Shown: piece after piece, positions 47,101 through 52,009 of the stretch
Numbering within the stretch: the stretch's first letter is position 1
Layout: every line of letters starts with the position of its first letter
NCBI RefSeq assembly: GCF_900491745.1
Contig: NZ_UETR01000008.1
Location: 185,723 to 249,722, forward strand
DNA from: Amarolinea aalborgensis
GTDB lineage: Bacteria; Chloroflexota; Anaerolineae; SSC4; Amarolineaceae
DNA length: 64,000 nucleotides
Reading direction: 5' to 3'
Position numbers and translations under genes: made by a program
Notes under the pieces: generated by a model
What the model was told of the DNA's origin: nothing
Database searches by the model: none
What the model saw: the letters and a program-made list of their open reading frames with translations, nothing else

Positions 47101-47370
47101 GTTGCCGGCCGTCGGCAGCGGAATCACTTCTTGTTCGATGTCGGCCGCGAACTGATACGCACCTGCATCGCGCACCTGTTGCCAGGCTGTCATGACGGCG
47201 CTGCGCGCCCTTGCAGGTTCGGCGTACGCCAGCCGCTGCCAGCCGCTGCCGGCTGCGGCGGTGAACAGGATCGCGGCAACGAATGTAGTCGCGACGAACA
47301 GTAGGCGCGCGCGCCAACGAGGGCGCGGGGCGCGACGGCCTGGCTGCTTCAGCGGGTGATTCTTTGACAT
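29185..47370 (-). CDS. Giant multidomain surface protein (6061 residues) with dockerin-like C-terminus
   Basis: One uninterrupted frame of 18.2 kb. From the N-terminus: a transmembrane helix (22-45), an outside domain, two further helices (about 309-353), thrombospondin-type-3-like calcium repeats (401-543, DSDGDGxxD), a region with hydrophobic clusters (1119-1290), more calcium repeats (about 1523-1650), Ig-like segments, a LamG domain (about 2057-2260), YWTD-type propeller 1 (2425-2700), a DUF11-like domain (2710-2830), three more propellers separated by Thr-Pro linkers (to about 3810), a CSLREA beta-helix (3861-4347, NTSDDHDDGDCTAGDCTLRE), three SdrD-B-like modules (about 4440-4880), Ig and CBM9-like domains, a cadherin/VCBS-like domain and a dockerin-like EF-hand pair (DVNSDDRGDIVDVGLL). 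Start ATG 47370 has only weak Shine-Dalgarno support. Function unknown; attachment or scaffold is a guess. Confidence 0.85.
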   Translation of the reverse strand: MSKNHPLKQPGRRAPRPRWRARLLFVATTFVAAILFTAAAGSGWQRLAYAEPARARSAVMTAWQQVRDAGAYQFAADIEQEVIPLPTAGNVGRASKIQRLYLEGDADLTAQTLQLAVWSQGGSALDANSAAQVKVEGDKAFARRGDGEWQATDNFTGGFAPEGDFLTFLHAAKNIRVADVENGLTRYAFEMDGPGYARYLRDQMQQALASKGALPSGITLDLPEQYVYLTGSGELWLAPSGLPARQLIHLDLPAAANADYRTKAKISVTFTYRHQPAPRLAANLSPLLLNLESAAARRLIAGVPQAAAQLLTLFAVLALTVALARRSRSRRLYVSITLSVLLIMLAAPILQAAEWQRFDAYVKSQAPAENQTTHGVNDALAAYNEDRQANSLRAAQKLALLEKDTGADQDADGLSDARELALGTNPAAADTQELPRLATAPDDGADSDGDGLTDVQETLLGTNPFRADSDGDVLTDYQEVIGFLLGGQRWYSDPQKASTLDDGVLDGQKCTNFPACPDSDGDGVPDIADRDLDGDGAPNGVDLSPFKAGSPTFSGSAPLALTINGLTPNAPTYVEFQLRPTNPARLWYAFNVLDWPSGDARGQIQRAERGPNDAQTFFDVCVQQAISNGRDPNAVCAMSPDDNGDIKLIPMLEIQVAGANNNLPSDQELDQFGGIAVRSLNSAAYPPKVVYVPLNLVVEPNTEDRVAFYGKMLYKPGTYWGSAQQVRLVWIVQMLLDQCADYDGGVCVRYDGYNSIQPVQTYYDEWKLTGLNIRENRGVDFAILYEDPTAPNPPEPDSVLTPLSVGLDGAFLSARDCDTVINGTCYGDGQPDLTVNGRGVNAPTIAGRLDRLQNAGVPSVQRWGLPNVLRVVNKSYGHRDEAFGRLATSDTQALLGSVFTPFWSAGAPISPSLLFAREERFRALNLAQVGAGQAAQWSGNTLIFDFRADNGAPLQTVAGLNMTKYRYNSAAAKWETMPIEDAWAVRDQTYAGAEPGEDVNVAAGKLAILQLYYLSLSRGWARPVQFADTLVNDPSRATSDQDLQAMASLPMGIGRVANLLIINQLVLTYYVSPRDVQSYIGILKNTNSATKTLDDLGTVNLLETLRRKLSLITNGEGAFQTFVGVGTAATIVSGIVGITLFAIGSALDNNPLKLAGVVFLGLAAAVATIVAPLLTLKTFVQEVAVATQVSQGAALGKVLGASSEIVGLTKVAAIVGLVIGIAIPWGIFMYQALSGDVKVGTVAFNTALAFAIASTIVAIVMFALSLTVIGFIVTAVLGFVDLLLMGLCEAGVSGACLSLVGALTGALAKFIYSSGSAIDFDHVDANGSQDLVRMGAFALNLANPNNGFMHGNQVSFAAPVRTTLFNKVPGGGAIVKYDSFFSAFNLRSSTVTYRLAGDGASAPAAARSAMSNAWQEVQSFRSKRYRIWYGPWPDSNTINFHTGYAEQIIASPWQTLSKGLDRQIPLYFYMGYAMPGYECWADYCSDITLRGDTKTFLGDSLYPDVFPATLDEFYSLAWDSRFRPQMDHDGDGLLAAGAGSGGLDPNDATYDADGDGLPDGSEVRLGTSNSLADTDGDGLNDYREAILGTDPTRSDTDRDGLSDAVEVNGWQFTYATGLSTLVTTDPRMRDSDGDGLDDLAEKNLGTNPRAATPNPASIALSISDSDRVVRYGNSLVYTATLTNASQPGVPDANANLTLSGSFVNTFPPELGAATLTSPVLLSRGGQQSSVAPFTIPNGSSSRATSISGRANGSLLAVYPGSPTVNLGSFDQTRSLSLLIDDDLPTSSLTTQFAPAGRTIMLGGLASDPTSSVTRVQVRIDSGAWQDAQPVGVLPRGNARYAWALEWEVPAAEGAHTVSTRATDVVGHVQATATTATLYVDAQTPTVTATIPADIMAAVKGADDRWVIHLTGAANDPGSGQSVSGVDLVQVFITPDGAGWQNAQITPAGGNQVNWAIDYALPDLGQRYPTGLYEVQVRAVDRAGNVTPSASYAAGSVRLDSTPPIVSLNEIPSNAPPGDVPAMDLITRTITIGGVITETDAIQAGVGGAEVSYTPDIVTDVYSNTLLLLYLDDLPGSRLYRDDSGKNRVALCTTTSCPTAGVAGRFGRALQFDGAAAGGQQVRATSVAVEAGNYTLTEWFKAGCSNCGISSVRTLISGAFNTDRQVYLSGGNVCVDVFNGSRESICSAGVNYGDNQWHMAAHVVGAGGQKLYVDGKLAASGLKASSSYVGDSSILFGEASQAISTRFSGLLDEVKVFPSALSAAQVAGLYSSWSPVNASQTGAGVLTSAWTAQVPAGLEGNYQIDLTGSDVLANRNSDRISWNHWRGEIDTAPPRLNLDVQYSGYGSTGQTTYTAYAEDLNLSEANLQFPCANPTVTRTYNTLTRAGEPQRLNRMDLTCSASGIDPNVPFMRVCDAYGNCAARKASGYRLYAATDRGIIRANPIDGSEIVVLVPASTSNPTGGLALDAPRSKMYWVAGATIVRANLDGSAVETVLSGLISPRRIAVNSNAGKLYWQEPNAIKRANLDGSGVETVVAPDRPLTSMALDPARGRLYWSTAAALAPGGFGYYETIWWRADLSGQGAGAVTFWNDGAQGGVNFQCFPTAIRDVFVEPSTGKLFWSVYNPSCWQGLASYALVFSWNPATNASQWHYRDWNSVVNIDTVAADPQGSVYIVRPAGLRRLTSFYISGEVSILSGSVTGVVFSPASNPSITTPDLAVSKTAAAPIFLPEGPIAYSLAVQNTGAGLASGVVVTDALPSGVTLQSVASSRGDPCSVQPGNRINCNLNEVAVGETVVVQMNVQANPGVLGLIENRAGVQGAQADQNPLNNNTFNLVNGVTPTPTHTPTRTPTATPTPTFTRTPTPTRTFTPTPTFTPTRLPVTPTPAGHGKYVYWSDAFTSIQIVDVSGANPRTIYSAYDPNSGEGVRPRAIQIDPVANKVYWVEYTRRRIMRANLDGSGAEPFAYTMANTQGLALDPVRRKLYFGTQPYYGGTWDIQVWDIGGPGRDTFLSGVSFIGPSGLAIDSEYGTLYWSEDRTIHRIKLDGSGREQIYSAAFPASIDGIFVDGPTNKIYWSEGALIKRADLNGQNVETVASAAERASGLAVDVAAGRVYWTAYFAGVRQAELPPAPSNVQLLAADDPWVGADVAFAYVTATPTPTHTPTRTPTRTPTNTATATATASNTPTATHTATATNTPTPTHTPTPTHTPTATATRVSPTPTPSGRAKTIYWSDGFLFIKSLYADGSDLRYRYSDQYADPAGIDVNPLTDQIYWVEAYYNRSYGRLMRMNLDGSGVTVLRNDLYNPGGLLVDGVNGKLYWFDSYWNGQWWGGSVRRANLDGSDPVTLLPNLSSSLGALALDPERGKLYYSEGGAIRRVNLDGSGRQDVVAGLGDTILGLGIDPYGEKVYWSQRTARVIRRAGLDGQNMETLATRTRDISGLRLDVAGGKMVWTEFGSNVFRANLDGSGVETFATDYTILNSHPAVVYGPLPTVTPTATHTPTLTPTPTHTPTATPTFTATPTRTPTFTPTLTPTRSGPTATPSGDFYSKGLFWARQGAGQVLTARLLGAWPWLDPSPGALLADAANNSQAGGVAVDPVNHILFWAERNNGRIMRANLDGSNQAVVVGSLDLPGPLVFDPVGNRLFWVASPTIQSYDLDTLALATLPVFTGAFGGLAFDPERGQLYYGAGSTIYRTDVDAGGAPQAVISVVAGSVNSITIDGPNEHIYWTESGSHHIKRADLSGVNQNVVTISTGATPGFICADSQQPYALTVDTAGGKVYWLQDCGIWQADLAPGSPAENIAGTGGGGAIGSGVGLTIGYAPIPPTPTPTHTPTITPTPTFTPTPTNTATPTLTPTPTNTATPIVGPLTVNTSDDHDDGDCTAGDCTLREAVAAANAGPGVNTILFDPSVTGTIVLALGQLEISDDLVITGPGSAALTVSGDNVSRVFDITSGQVEIAGLTIADGNDDGYSGGGGILIHGGVVVTGDDLVVFNNHAPAGNGGGILNRGNLTLTNSVVYSNTVGVQFADYAQYGGGIYNDGALNLTGVAVFSNTVIINNNGYGGGIGSYYGGGLTIRDSAIYSNTVPRSGGGIYVFGAGECPGCVIDIQNSSIASNSSSSDGGGIAVGSYATLQLSAVTVAGNTAGGNGGGLWVENVGAVAIRNSTFSGNGSDGNGGGIAAGNVTTLLFNNVTVANNSADSDADDIGDGGGLWSDSAGASIQNSILANNQDLSTGFGLDAPDCSALAGDITSGGANLVGKADNCNWVNATGDQVGSIASPIDPLLGALADNGGGTLTHALAGSSPAIDAGNPAAPGSGGASCEAADQRGFPRPQDGDGNGIATCDIGAYERVEVATPTPTPTATDTPTPTATATPTATATPTETPTPTFTPTNTFTPTPTVTPTATEIPTPTPTDTPTPTPSATPTATPTATPTFTATPTATPAPPAVIGDLAWHDLDADGIREAGEPGLADVLVLLFTADGELAGTETTNASGSYSFTTPPGDYLLSFSAPPGYLFSPQNQGGDPELDSDVSIASGATDIFTAGMGQTDLSRDAGLYLAPTPTPTATDTPIPAATPTATPTADGTATSTPTATATDTPTATATETVMPTETATPTATATATPTPIVPAAIGNRVWEDLDADGIQDTGEPGVANVMVALLDSAGQDVALTLTDASGFYSFSAPAGVYRIGFVTPDGYVFSPPNQGADPELDSDADPATGLSGLFTVTAGQVDTSWDAGVYPQPAPTATPTSTPTAAPTATPTATPEPPAQIGGMIWDDFNGDGLRQADEQGIGELTVRLYNDVGVEITSALTVSPTGLYTFTVAPGTYALGFELIGGFVFSPPNQGGNPDLDSDANPATGRTINFTVAGAQSDQSRDAGMLPDFAPPPSVPPGGPVNYILPLIDSRILTPTNGALLPSLGVAAIYGAASASGYLKQVTVTVDDSPAQVFNWADGVTNDTTWNWDWTPPAAGVYVLDAIAEDWAGHVQTNTLPVTLTVGVTPPSIAITPTVFTEADEIAPNRVRLQGPAGAVSAAAVEVEPGSGAGFTPALFDGSRWTYDWQPLNGADGETYTVTARITDAAGQVATDIQSVLVDLISPSAFTPTLSYRDGGGLVSPVSPGQTVSATNPTLIVEWSASTDGAGLSEYLVSWTNTITPDLGTAVSVPPAAPRINEVIPGEAAVLYAHVIARDIWGNERLVTVGPVYVDSPVTPDLVDDPGYRAWMDSGATLVSTDAELHLHDDAVSVQRLHTSWNASTLRLAWSGANWDLDGDLFVYLDTTTGGAAALYDPFATGGSLTFPASFAPDWLVWVQDTATARLLQWNGSAWVMDRPLTAPNFQHDAPHTDLLLPFGWLGLTPASSLKLLAAASQDDALNLWAAAPNKNPLNSPRVVSPVAQGRDLRTYRLTQFAFFPALGSGILPNGERSIETDLRFSITSAPGGFTTGFLADNLYDVLTPGASLDANLDGQPDLPLPMAEDPQPVGNGQAISYTVRYENNGAEVAEDVQIAISTRGALRLSDGTSSRIINLGDVVVGISATVQIDALVNTSFNGQAAELNATVSDDLHGRAFDWLWVLHPVDSQPPADVLITNPITYVLPGVTFIAGSVADASGATDIEIEITPLPFGATTILHCVDPTPEDGSWSCLWQPGNLTNLTGFDLRARAQDRFGNTSGWSPVRRLIVDTTPPTLTADAVVDDYLADGFISAAELVWRGQAEDDHEVNRVAVCLDGVYTTGCATASASLPAPTVAWRYDFSAVFAGDGISQTVSFHGFDAAGNRSLPPLLRTFTVDTAPPVINVEQPVHADGSLAITEMQVYSGTVSDGGGVARMMALVAPPDGILRVEPIALSGAAWRYMPRLDQLGQYLIQITATDRAGNISSTGLFTLVVTNRPPLGLDDSYATTADRAFTIKTPGVLVNDTDPDDDALTVVAYDHPSALGAGVNLSPQGEFDYDPTGSSVLAALLPGESMTDTLAYTVDDGHGNTTSATVHVLVSAGRFAGCAVADVNSDDRGDIVDVGLLTGHWGLASSDPGWDPVYDVIVNGVIDVADVSAVAACWGYVAPRASIGPD
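29200..29395 (-). other. Dockerin-like C-terminal module of the giant protein
   Basis: Two EF-hand-like segments: DVNSDDRGDIVDVGLLTGHW with D/N at positions 1, 3, 5, 9, 12, and a second, poorer DVIVNGVIDVADVSAV. This is the layout of type I dockerins, which bind cohesins. No cohesin is visible in the window. Confidence 0.6.
43490..44015 (-). other. Central hydrophobic (transmembrane) cluster of the giant protein
   Basis: Residues about 1119-1290 hold about five helices long enough to span a membrane (GVGTAATIVSGIVGITLFAIG, LAGVVFLGLAAAVATIVAPLL, AAIVGLVIGIAIPWGIFMY, TIVAIVMFALSLTVIGFIV). Calcium repeats stand on both sides of it, which is unusual for a protein otherwise outside the cell. Confidence 0.8.
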
Positions 47371-47537
47371 GGGACGAACCTCGATCGAACGACGGTGTTC
47401 AGGGGTTCTGTGTCATTGGGGTGCGGCCTCCAGCGCGGCGCACGGCGCGGTCAAAGCGTCGTACATTATCGCTTACAGGCAGCGGGGCAAGATGTGGTGT
47501 AAATTCCGGTGTGCATCCTGACCAAACAGACGAATCC

Positions 47538-47625
47538 GTACGCGCAACCAACCCCGCCCGACCGTGAACGGGTTGGGCTACGAGGTGAAAGGCCCTCTCG
47601 GGCCTGACAACTTGCATCTCGCAGC
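47538..47625. repeat. Intergenic repeat matching 17667-17763 in reverse
   Basis: The stretch with GCCCGACCGTGAACGG, GGGCTACGAGGTG and CTTGCATCTCG is a relative of the 17.7-kb repeat. It lies in the 498-base gap upstream of two divergent genes. Confidence 0.75.
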
Positions 47626-47807
47626 AGGCGCGTTTCAGTTTCGCGGCGCAGCTCCCGGCGCTTCGGCTACTGCCAAAGTCGCCAGGGTGAGCTTGGCAAG
47701 GGTTGCAGCGATCGTTCGGCTGAGACCTCGGTCGAGTCGCTCGCGACGAAGTCTTAATCGCCCGACCCGACCCCAGTTTGAAAGGCGCCTGGACGCCCGC
47801 GCGGCGG

Positions 47808-47836
47808 TTGACGACGGGCGGCGGGTAGCTTATAAT
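47808..47836 (+). promoter_or_regulatory. Promoter of the dehydrogenase gene
   Basis: TTGACG (47808-47813), 17 bases, TATAAT (47831-47836). Start near 47843; leader about 26 bases with AGGAG before ATG 47869. Confidence 0.82.
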
Positions 47837-47868
47837 CCTTGCCAATCACCGCACACAGGAGTTTAGCT

Positions 47869-48753
47869 ATGCAAATCGGCTTCATCGGCCTCGGCATCAT
47901 GGGCAGCCGCATGGCCGCCAACCTACAAAAGGCGGGCTACAGCCTGGTCGTCCACAACCGCACGCAGGCGAAGGCGGAAGCTCTGCTAGGGGGCGGCGCA
48001 ACCTGGGCGCAGTCGCCGGCCGACGTCGGTCGCCAGGTCCGTACGCTGTTCACCATGCTGGGAGATCCCCAGGCCGTGGAACAGACAGCGCAGGGCGCGG
48101 ATGGTTTTCTGACCACGCTGTCCCCCGGCAGCCTGTGGGTTGATTGCAGCACCGTCAATCCGACGTTTACACGGCAAATGGCCGCGGCCGCGGCGCAGCG
48201 CGGGGTGCGCTTCCTTGATGCGCCGGTGGCTGGCAGTAAGACGCCCGCCGCGGCCGGCCAGCTCACTTTCCTGGTGGGCGGCAGCGCAGCCGATCTGGAG
48301 GAGGTTCGCCCCTACCTGGACGTCATGGGTCAGCGCATCGTGCCCATGGGCGAACAAGGCATGGGCGCGTCCATGAAGATCGTTCTCAACTCCCTCTCCG
48401 GCGGCGCCATGGCGGCCTTCGCTGAGGCCATGGCCCTGGGCCAGGCGTTGGGCCTGTCGCAGCCGGCGCTGCTCAATTTCCTGCTGGGCGGGCCGGCGGT
48501 GGCCGGCGTTGTCACCGGCAAGCGCAGCCGAATCGAGACCGGCCACTTCGACGACCCCGATTTTCCACTGACCTGGATGCGCAAGGACCTGCAGCTCGCC
48601 AGCCAGACTGCCTACGAGCATGATGTGGCGATGCCGCTGGTCAACGCGGCCAAGGAGGTCTACGCCCTGGCGGTGCGCTACGGGCTGGGTGAGGCTGACT
48701 TCTCTGCCATCTACCGCTTTCTGAACGTCACGCAGCGCGAATTTGAGGCGTGA
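47869..48753 (+). CDS. 3-hydroxyisobutyrate dehydrogenase family NAD(P)-dependent oxidoreductase
   Basis: 294 residues. N-terminal Rossmann domain with GLGIMGSRMA (GxGxMG) binds NAD(P); the substrate loop is FLDAPVAGSKTPAAAGQL (DAPVSGx-like, with A for S), the catalytic Lys region GASMKIVLNSLSGG and the C-terminal helical domain DFPLTWMRKDLQLA. Substrates in the family include 3-hydroxyisobutyrate, tartronate semialdehyde and glyoxylate/succinic semialdehyde; which applies here is open. It is co-transcribed with the following FemAB-like gene, whose ATG overlaps its stop (TGATG). Confidence 0.9.
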   Translation: MQIGFIGLGIMGSRMAANLQKAGYSLVVHNRTQAKAEALLGGGATWAQSPADVGRQVRTLFTMLGDPQAVEQTAQGADGFLTTLSPGSLWVDCSTVNPTFTRQMAAAAAQRGVRFLDAPVAGSKTPAAAGQLTFLVGGSAADLEEVRPYLDVMGQRIVPMGEQGMGASMKIVLNSLSGGAMAAFAEAMALGQALGLSQPALLNFLLGGPAVAGVVTGKRSRIETGHFDDPDFPLTWMRKDLQLASQTAYEHDVAMPLVNAAKEVYALAVRYGLGEADFSAIYRFLNVTQREFEA

Positions 48754-49841
48754 TGGTGACGCACTCCGCGCCGTCGCTGATGGTGCACGCAGAAACGGAC
48801 GCGCAGCGTTGGAACGCAGCGTTAGCGTCGCTGCCCGCGCACCATGTGCTGCAGAGCTGGGAATGGGGCGAGATCAAACGCCAAACCGGTTGGTGGGCGC
48901 ATCGTTTGCTGTTCACGCAGCAGGGCGCGATCGTGGCCGCGGCGCAGGTGCTGACGCGGCGCCTGGGCCGCGCGCCGCTGGCCGTGCAATACACGCCCAA
49001 AGGCCCCGCGCTCGATTATGCGGACCCGGCGCTGACCGTACAGGTGCTGGCTGCGCTGGAGGACTACGCCAGGCGCAGCCGCGCCATCTTCATTAAGATG
49101 GATCCTGACGTGCCCGACGACACCGCGCGCGGCCGCGCTATCTTGGACCTGCTGCGCCAGCGGGGCTGGCAGGCGGCGGCAGAACAGGTGCAGTTCAAGA
49201 ACACCGCGCTGCTCGATCTAGCGGCGGGCGAAGAGGCGGTGCTGGCCGGCTTCAAGCAGAAGTGGCGCTACAATGTGCGCCTGGCCGGTCGCAAAGGAGT
49301 GACGGTGCGCCGCGGCTCGACAGCCGAGTTGGAAACTTTCTATCGCTTGTATGCCGAGACTGGCGCGCGCGATGGGTTCTTGATTCGACCGCTGGCCTAT
49401 TACCGTGACGCCTGGCAGACGCTTTTGAACGGCCAAGGGCAGGTCGGGGGCTGCCTGCTGTTGGCGGACGTGGGCGCGGAGACGGTGGCCGGGCTCTTCA
49501 TCGCACGCTTTGCGCGCACGGCCTGGTATCTCTACGGCGCTTCCAGCAGTCAGCAGCGCGAGGCCATGCCCAATCATCTGCTGCAGTGGGAAGCGATGCG
49601 TTGGGCGATCGCGCAGGGCTGCACGACCTACGACCTGTGGGGCGCGCCAACAGAGATGAGCGAAAGCGACGCGCTGTGGGGCGTCTGGCGCTTCAAAGAA
49701 GGATTTGGGGCTCGCATGGCTTCTCACATCGGCGCGTTCGATTTTGCGCCGTCGGCCTTGACCTACTACCTCTACACGGTCGCCATGCCCCGGGTGCTCA
49801 ACTTGATGCGTCGGCGGCATCGCGCGACGCCGACCGCTTGA
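48753..49841 (+). CDS. FemAB-like transferase, copy 2
   Basis: About 362 residues, paralogue of the protein encoded at 23470-24558. Shared motifs are IFIKMDPDVP, FKQKWRYNVRLAGRKGVTV, AGLFIARFARTAWYLYGASS, MPNHLLQWEAMRWAIAQGC, YDLWGAP and LWGVWRFKEGFGA. Around the KQKWRYN motif DNA identity is very high (over 30 identical bases in a row with copy 1), so conversion between copies or strong selection is possible. ATG 48753 overlaps the upstream stop by one base; a GTG at 48750 is also possible. It follows the dehydrogenase gene in one transcript. Same role as copy 1 is expected, though partner genes differ. Confidence 0.82.
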   Translation: MVTHSAPSLMVHAETDAQRWNAALASLPAHHVLQSWEWGEIKRQTGWWAHRLLFTQQGAIVAAAQVLTRRLGRAPLAVQYTPKGPALDYADPALTVQVLAALEDYARRSRAIFIKMDPDVPDDTARGRAILDLLRQRGWQAAAEQVQFKNTALLDLAAGEEAVLAGFKQKWRYNVRLAGRKGVTVRRGSTAELETFYRLYAETGARDGFLIRPLAYYRDAWQTLLNGQGQVGGCLLLADVGAETVAGLFIARFARTAWYLYGASSSQQREAMPNHLLQWEAMRWAIAQGCTTYDLWGAPTEMSESDALWGVWRFKEGFGARMASHIGAFDFAPSALTYYLYTVAMPRVLNLMRRRHRATPTA

Positions 49842-49857
49842 AAAAACCTCACCAAGA

Positions 49858-49912
49858 CACAACGCGCACGAAGAACCGCTCTGTCTCTGTCTCTGTGTCT
49901 TCGTGCCTTTGT
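49858..49912. terminator. Inverted repeat between convergent genes
   Basis: GCACGAAG near 49866 pairs with CTTCGTGC near 49899, and CACAA with TTGTG outside it. It stands between the FemAB-like gene and the convergent glycosyltransferase gene. No T run. Confidence 0.45.
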
Positions 49913-49938
49913 GTGAGATCTTCAACGGGCTTTCCATC

Positions 49939-51546
49939 TCACGGGACGCGCAGGATGCGGATCGTGGGGCCAGGACGACGCCATGGGTCAGGCGCGAACT
50001 GGATCACCAGGGGCAGCTCGCGCCAGAAACGCTCATAAGCCGCAACAAAGTCAGCGTAACGGGCCGGTTCGGCGTAGAAACGATCGTACATGTCGCTGCT
50101 GGCCGCAACGAACTGAGCGCCGCGTGTCCGGAAATAGTCCGGCGTGGATTGACCCAGGGTCGGCACCTCTTCCAGTTTGATCGTCGCGCTCCAGAAAAGC
50201 CCGGTGTACCATTCACTGCCCACCACGGTTTGCGCGGGCACGTGATCACGGAACCAGCGAATCGCCAGCACCTGCGTGTTGGGCTGCGCGCTTTGGAACG
50301 CGCGGCGCAGCGACGTGAAGGCCGGCTGGCTCAACGTCAGCAGGAGCAGCGCAGCCAGGCTAACAGTCAGCGCCAGGGGCATCTTGCGCCTAGATCGTGA
50401 TCCACGCAGGTGGACTTCGTATGCGTTGCTGCGACTTCCACTCGCCTGCGCCGCGCCGCGGGCAATCGTCAGCACCCCTTGCGCTGTCCACAGCGCCACG
50501 ATGGGCAACACCGGCACGAGCCAGTGATCCCAGCGCAAGTTCGACGCGCCGATGCCCAGCCAGTAGAGCAGCGGGAAAGCCGCCGCGATCCAGCCGCGCG
50601 CCGCGTTTCCGCGGCGCAGCCGGCCGACGGTCGCTGCGCCGAACGCCGCAGCGATCATCCCCGGCCAGCCAACCGCGCCGGGCAGGGCGACCGCCACATA
50701 CCACCACCAGTTTTGCAAACCGGGCAGGCGCTCCGCGCCCGCATGACCACCCCGATTCTCGAAGAGCAGATTCGGAATGGCCGTTTGCCAGTCGAGGAGA
50801 ACATAGGGCGAGGTGATGGCAAAGGCGGCGGCCGCGGCCAACGCGGCCAGACCCAGCGCGCCGAGGTCAGGCCTGCGCCCGCGGCCGGGGCGTGTGATCC
50901 AGGCGACAAGCCAGGCCGCAAAAACCACCCCGGTGGTGATTTTGGACGCCGCGGCCAGGCCTGTTGCGACCCCGGCCAGCAGCGCCCAACGACGCGTGGG
51001 GCGATCGGCAAAGCGGATCGCAGCGTAAACCGCCAAGAGGACGAAGAAGGCGGCCGGGGCATCGCTGCGCGCCCAGGTCGTCCATTCCCGGTGCATGGGG
51101 TTGACCGCGAGGAAGAGCGCGGCCAGCAGACCCAGGCGGCGGCCGCCCAGGCGCGTTCCCAGCCGCCAGACGAGCGCCACGGTGGCGACGGCCCAGGCAA
51201 TGCTGAGCAGGCGCGCGGTCACGTAGAACAGCGTAGGATCGGCGCTTAGCTGGGCTTGCAGCGCCGCCGGCTGCGCCAACTGACCGGCCGCGTGGCCGAT
51301 GACGTAGAGGAGACCATAGAGCAGCGCCAGCGGGTAGATGACGGTGGAGCCGGGGTGCCCAAACCAGTGCGGGTTGAGATCCCCGCTGACCACCATCTGC
51401 ACCGCGGGATTGATGAAGGCGTTCTCACCGTCGCCGGTCAGCACGTAGGGCAGGCCAAACCAGAAGCCGTAGACGCGCAGCCCAAACGCCAGGCACAGCA
51501 CGAGGACCAGCGCGCCGTAGCCCCGTGCTCGCGCGGCCTGGCTCAC
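49939..51546 (-). CDS. Polytopic membrane glycosyltransferase (GT39/PMT-like)
   Basis: 535 residues with about ten to twelve hydrophobic helices. The first outside loop has YVLTGDGENAFINPA, the place where PMT/ArnT-type enzymes carry the catalytic acidic residues, and a soluble tail follows (about 400-535). Such enzymes use lipid-linked sugars to glycosylate proteins or lipids outside the membrane. The Thr-Pro-rich proteins of this window would be natural acceptors, though this is inference. GTG 51546 is the start, with GGAG nine bases before. Confidence 0.75.
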   Translation of the reverse strand: MSQAARARGYGALVLVLCLAFGLRVYGFWFGLPYVLTGDGENAFINPAVQMVVSGDLNPHWFGHPGSTVIYPLALLYGLLYVIGHAAGQLAQPAALQAQLSADPTLFYVTARLLSIAWAVATVALVWRLGTRLGGRRLGLLAALFLAVNPMHREWTTWARSDAPAAFFVLLAVYAAIRFADRPTRRWALLAGVATGLAAASKITTGVVFAAWLVAWITRPGRGRRPDLGALGLAALAAAAAFAITSPYVLLDWQTAIPNLLFENRGGHAGAERLPGLQNWWWYVAVALPGAVGWPGMIAAAFGAATVGRLRRGNAARGWIAAAFPLLYWLGIGASNLRWDHWLVPVLPIVALWTAQGVLTIARGAAQASGSRSNAYEVHLRGSRSRRKMPLALTVSLAALLLLTLSQPAFTSLRRAFQSAQPNTQVLAIRWFRDHVPAQTVVGSEWYTGLFWSATIKLEEVPTLGQSTPDYFRTRGAQFVAASSDMYDRFYAEPARYADFVAAYERFWRELPLVIQFAPDPWRRPGPTIRILRVP

Positions 51547-52009
51547 CTAACGATTCTCCGCCACATTGCCATCGCGTCGCCTACCCACGTTGCAGGAACG
51601 ACAGCGGCGCACGGAGCTGGCTGACCATCGGCTGCGGTGGATAAACGTCCGCGCCCAGTGGGCCGGGGGCAAGGCCGATCTGACCGAGGAGGCCAAAATC
51701 GAAGAAGGAATTGTGGGAGACAAGTTGATCATCCGCGCCGCGAGTCTTCCTTTCCCATGGTCTTTGGCCTGGTTGCCGCCGGGGATTGCATTGGACAGCG
51801 CGCATTTTACCACAGCGCGGCCTGGCCGCGGAAGTTCGTGCGCAGCTTGGTGTTTTTTGGGCCTGCGGGCTTTGGTGCTACAATGTCCGCACTTGCCAAC
51901 CAGTACGCGTCATGTCAAGCTTCACGGCTTGTGCGTCGCACGACCACGGCTGAGGGCAATCCGCCTCCCCATTTCCACCTATTTCATGAGCTGCAGGAGG
52001 AAACGTATT
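51547..52009. other. Divergent intergenic region before the sialidase-like gene
   Basis: 463 bases between divergent genes. Apart from the predicted promoter 51857-51884 and the AGGAGG at 51995-52000 nothing gene-like is seen. The open frame from 51566 is not protein-like until GTG 52010. Confidence 0.5.
51857..51884 (+). promoter_or_regulatory. Predicted promoter of the sialidase-like gene
   Basis: TTGGGC (51857-51862), 16 bases, TACAAT (51879-51884). The -10 box is good, the -35 weak. Confidence 0.45.

Noticed and set aside
51566..52009. N-terminal extension of the sialidase-like protein from ATG 51566
   Set aside because: Not protein-like, and a strong ribosome site plus signal peptide begin at GTG 52010.
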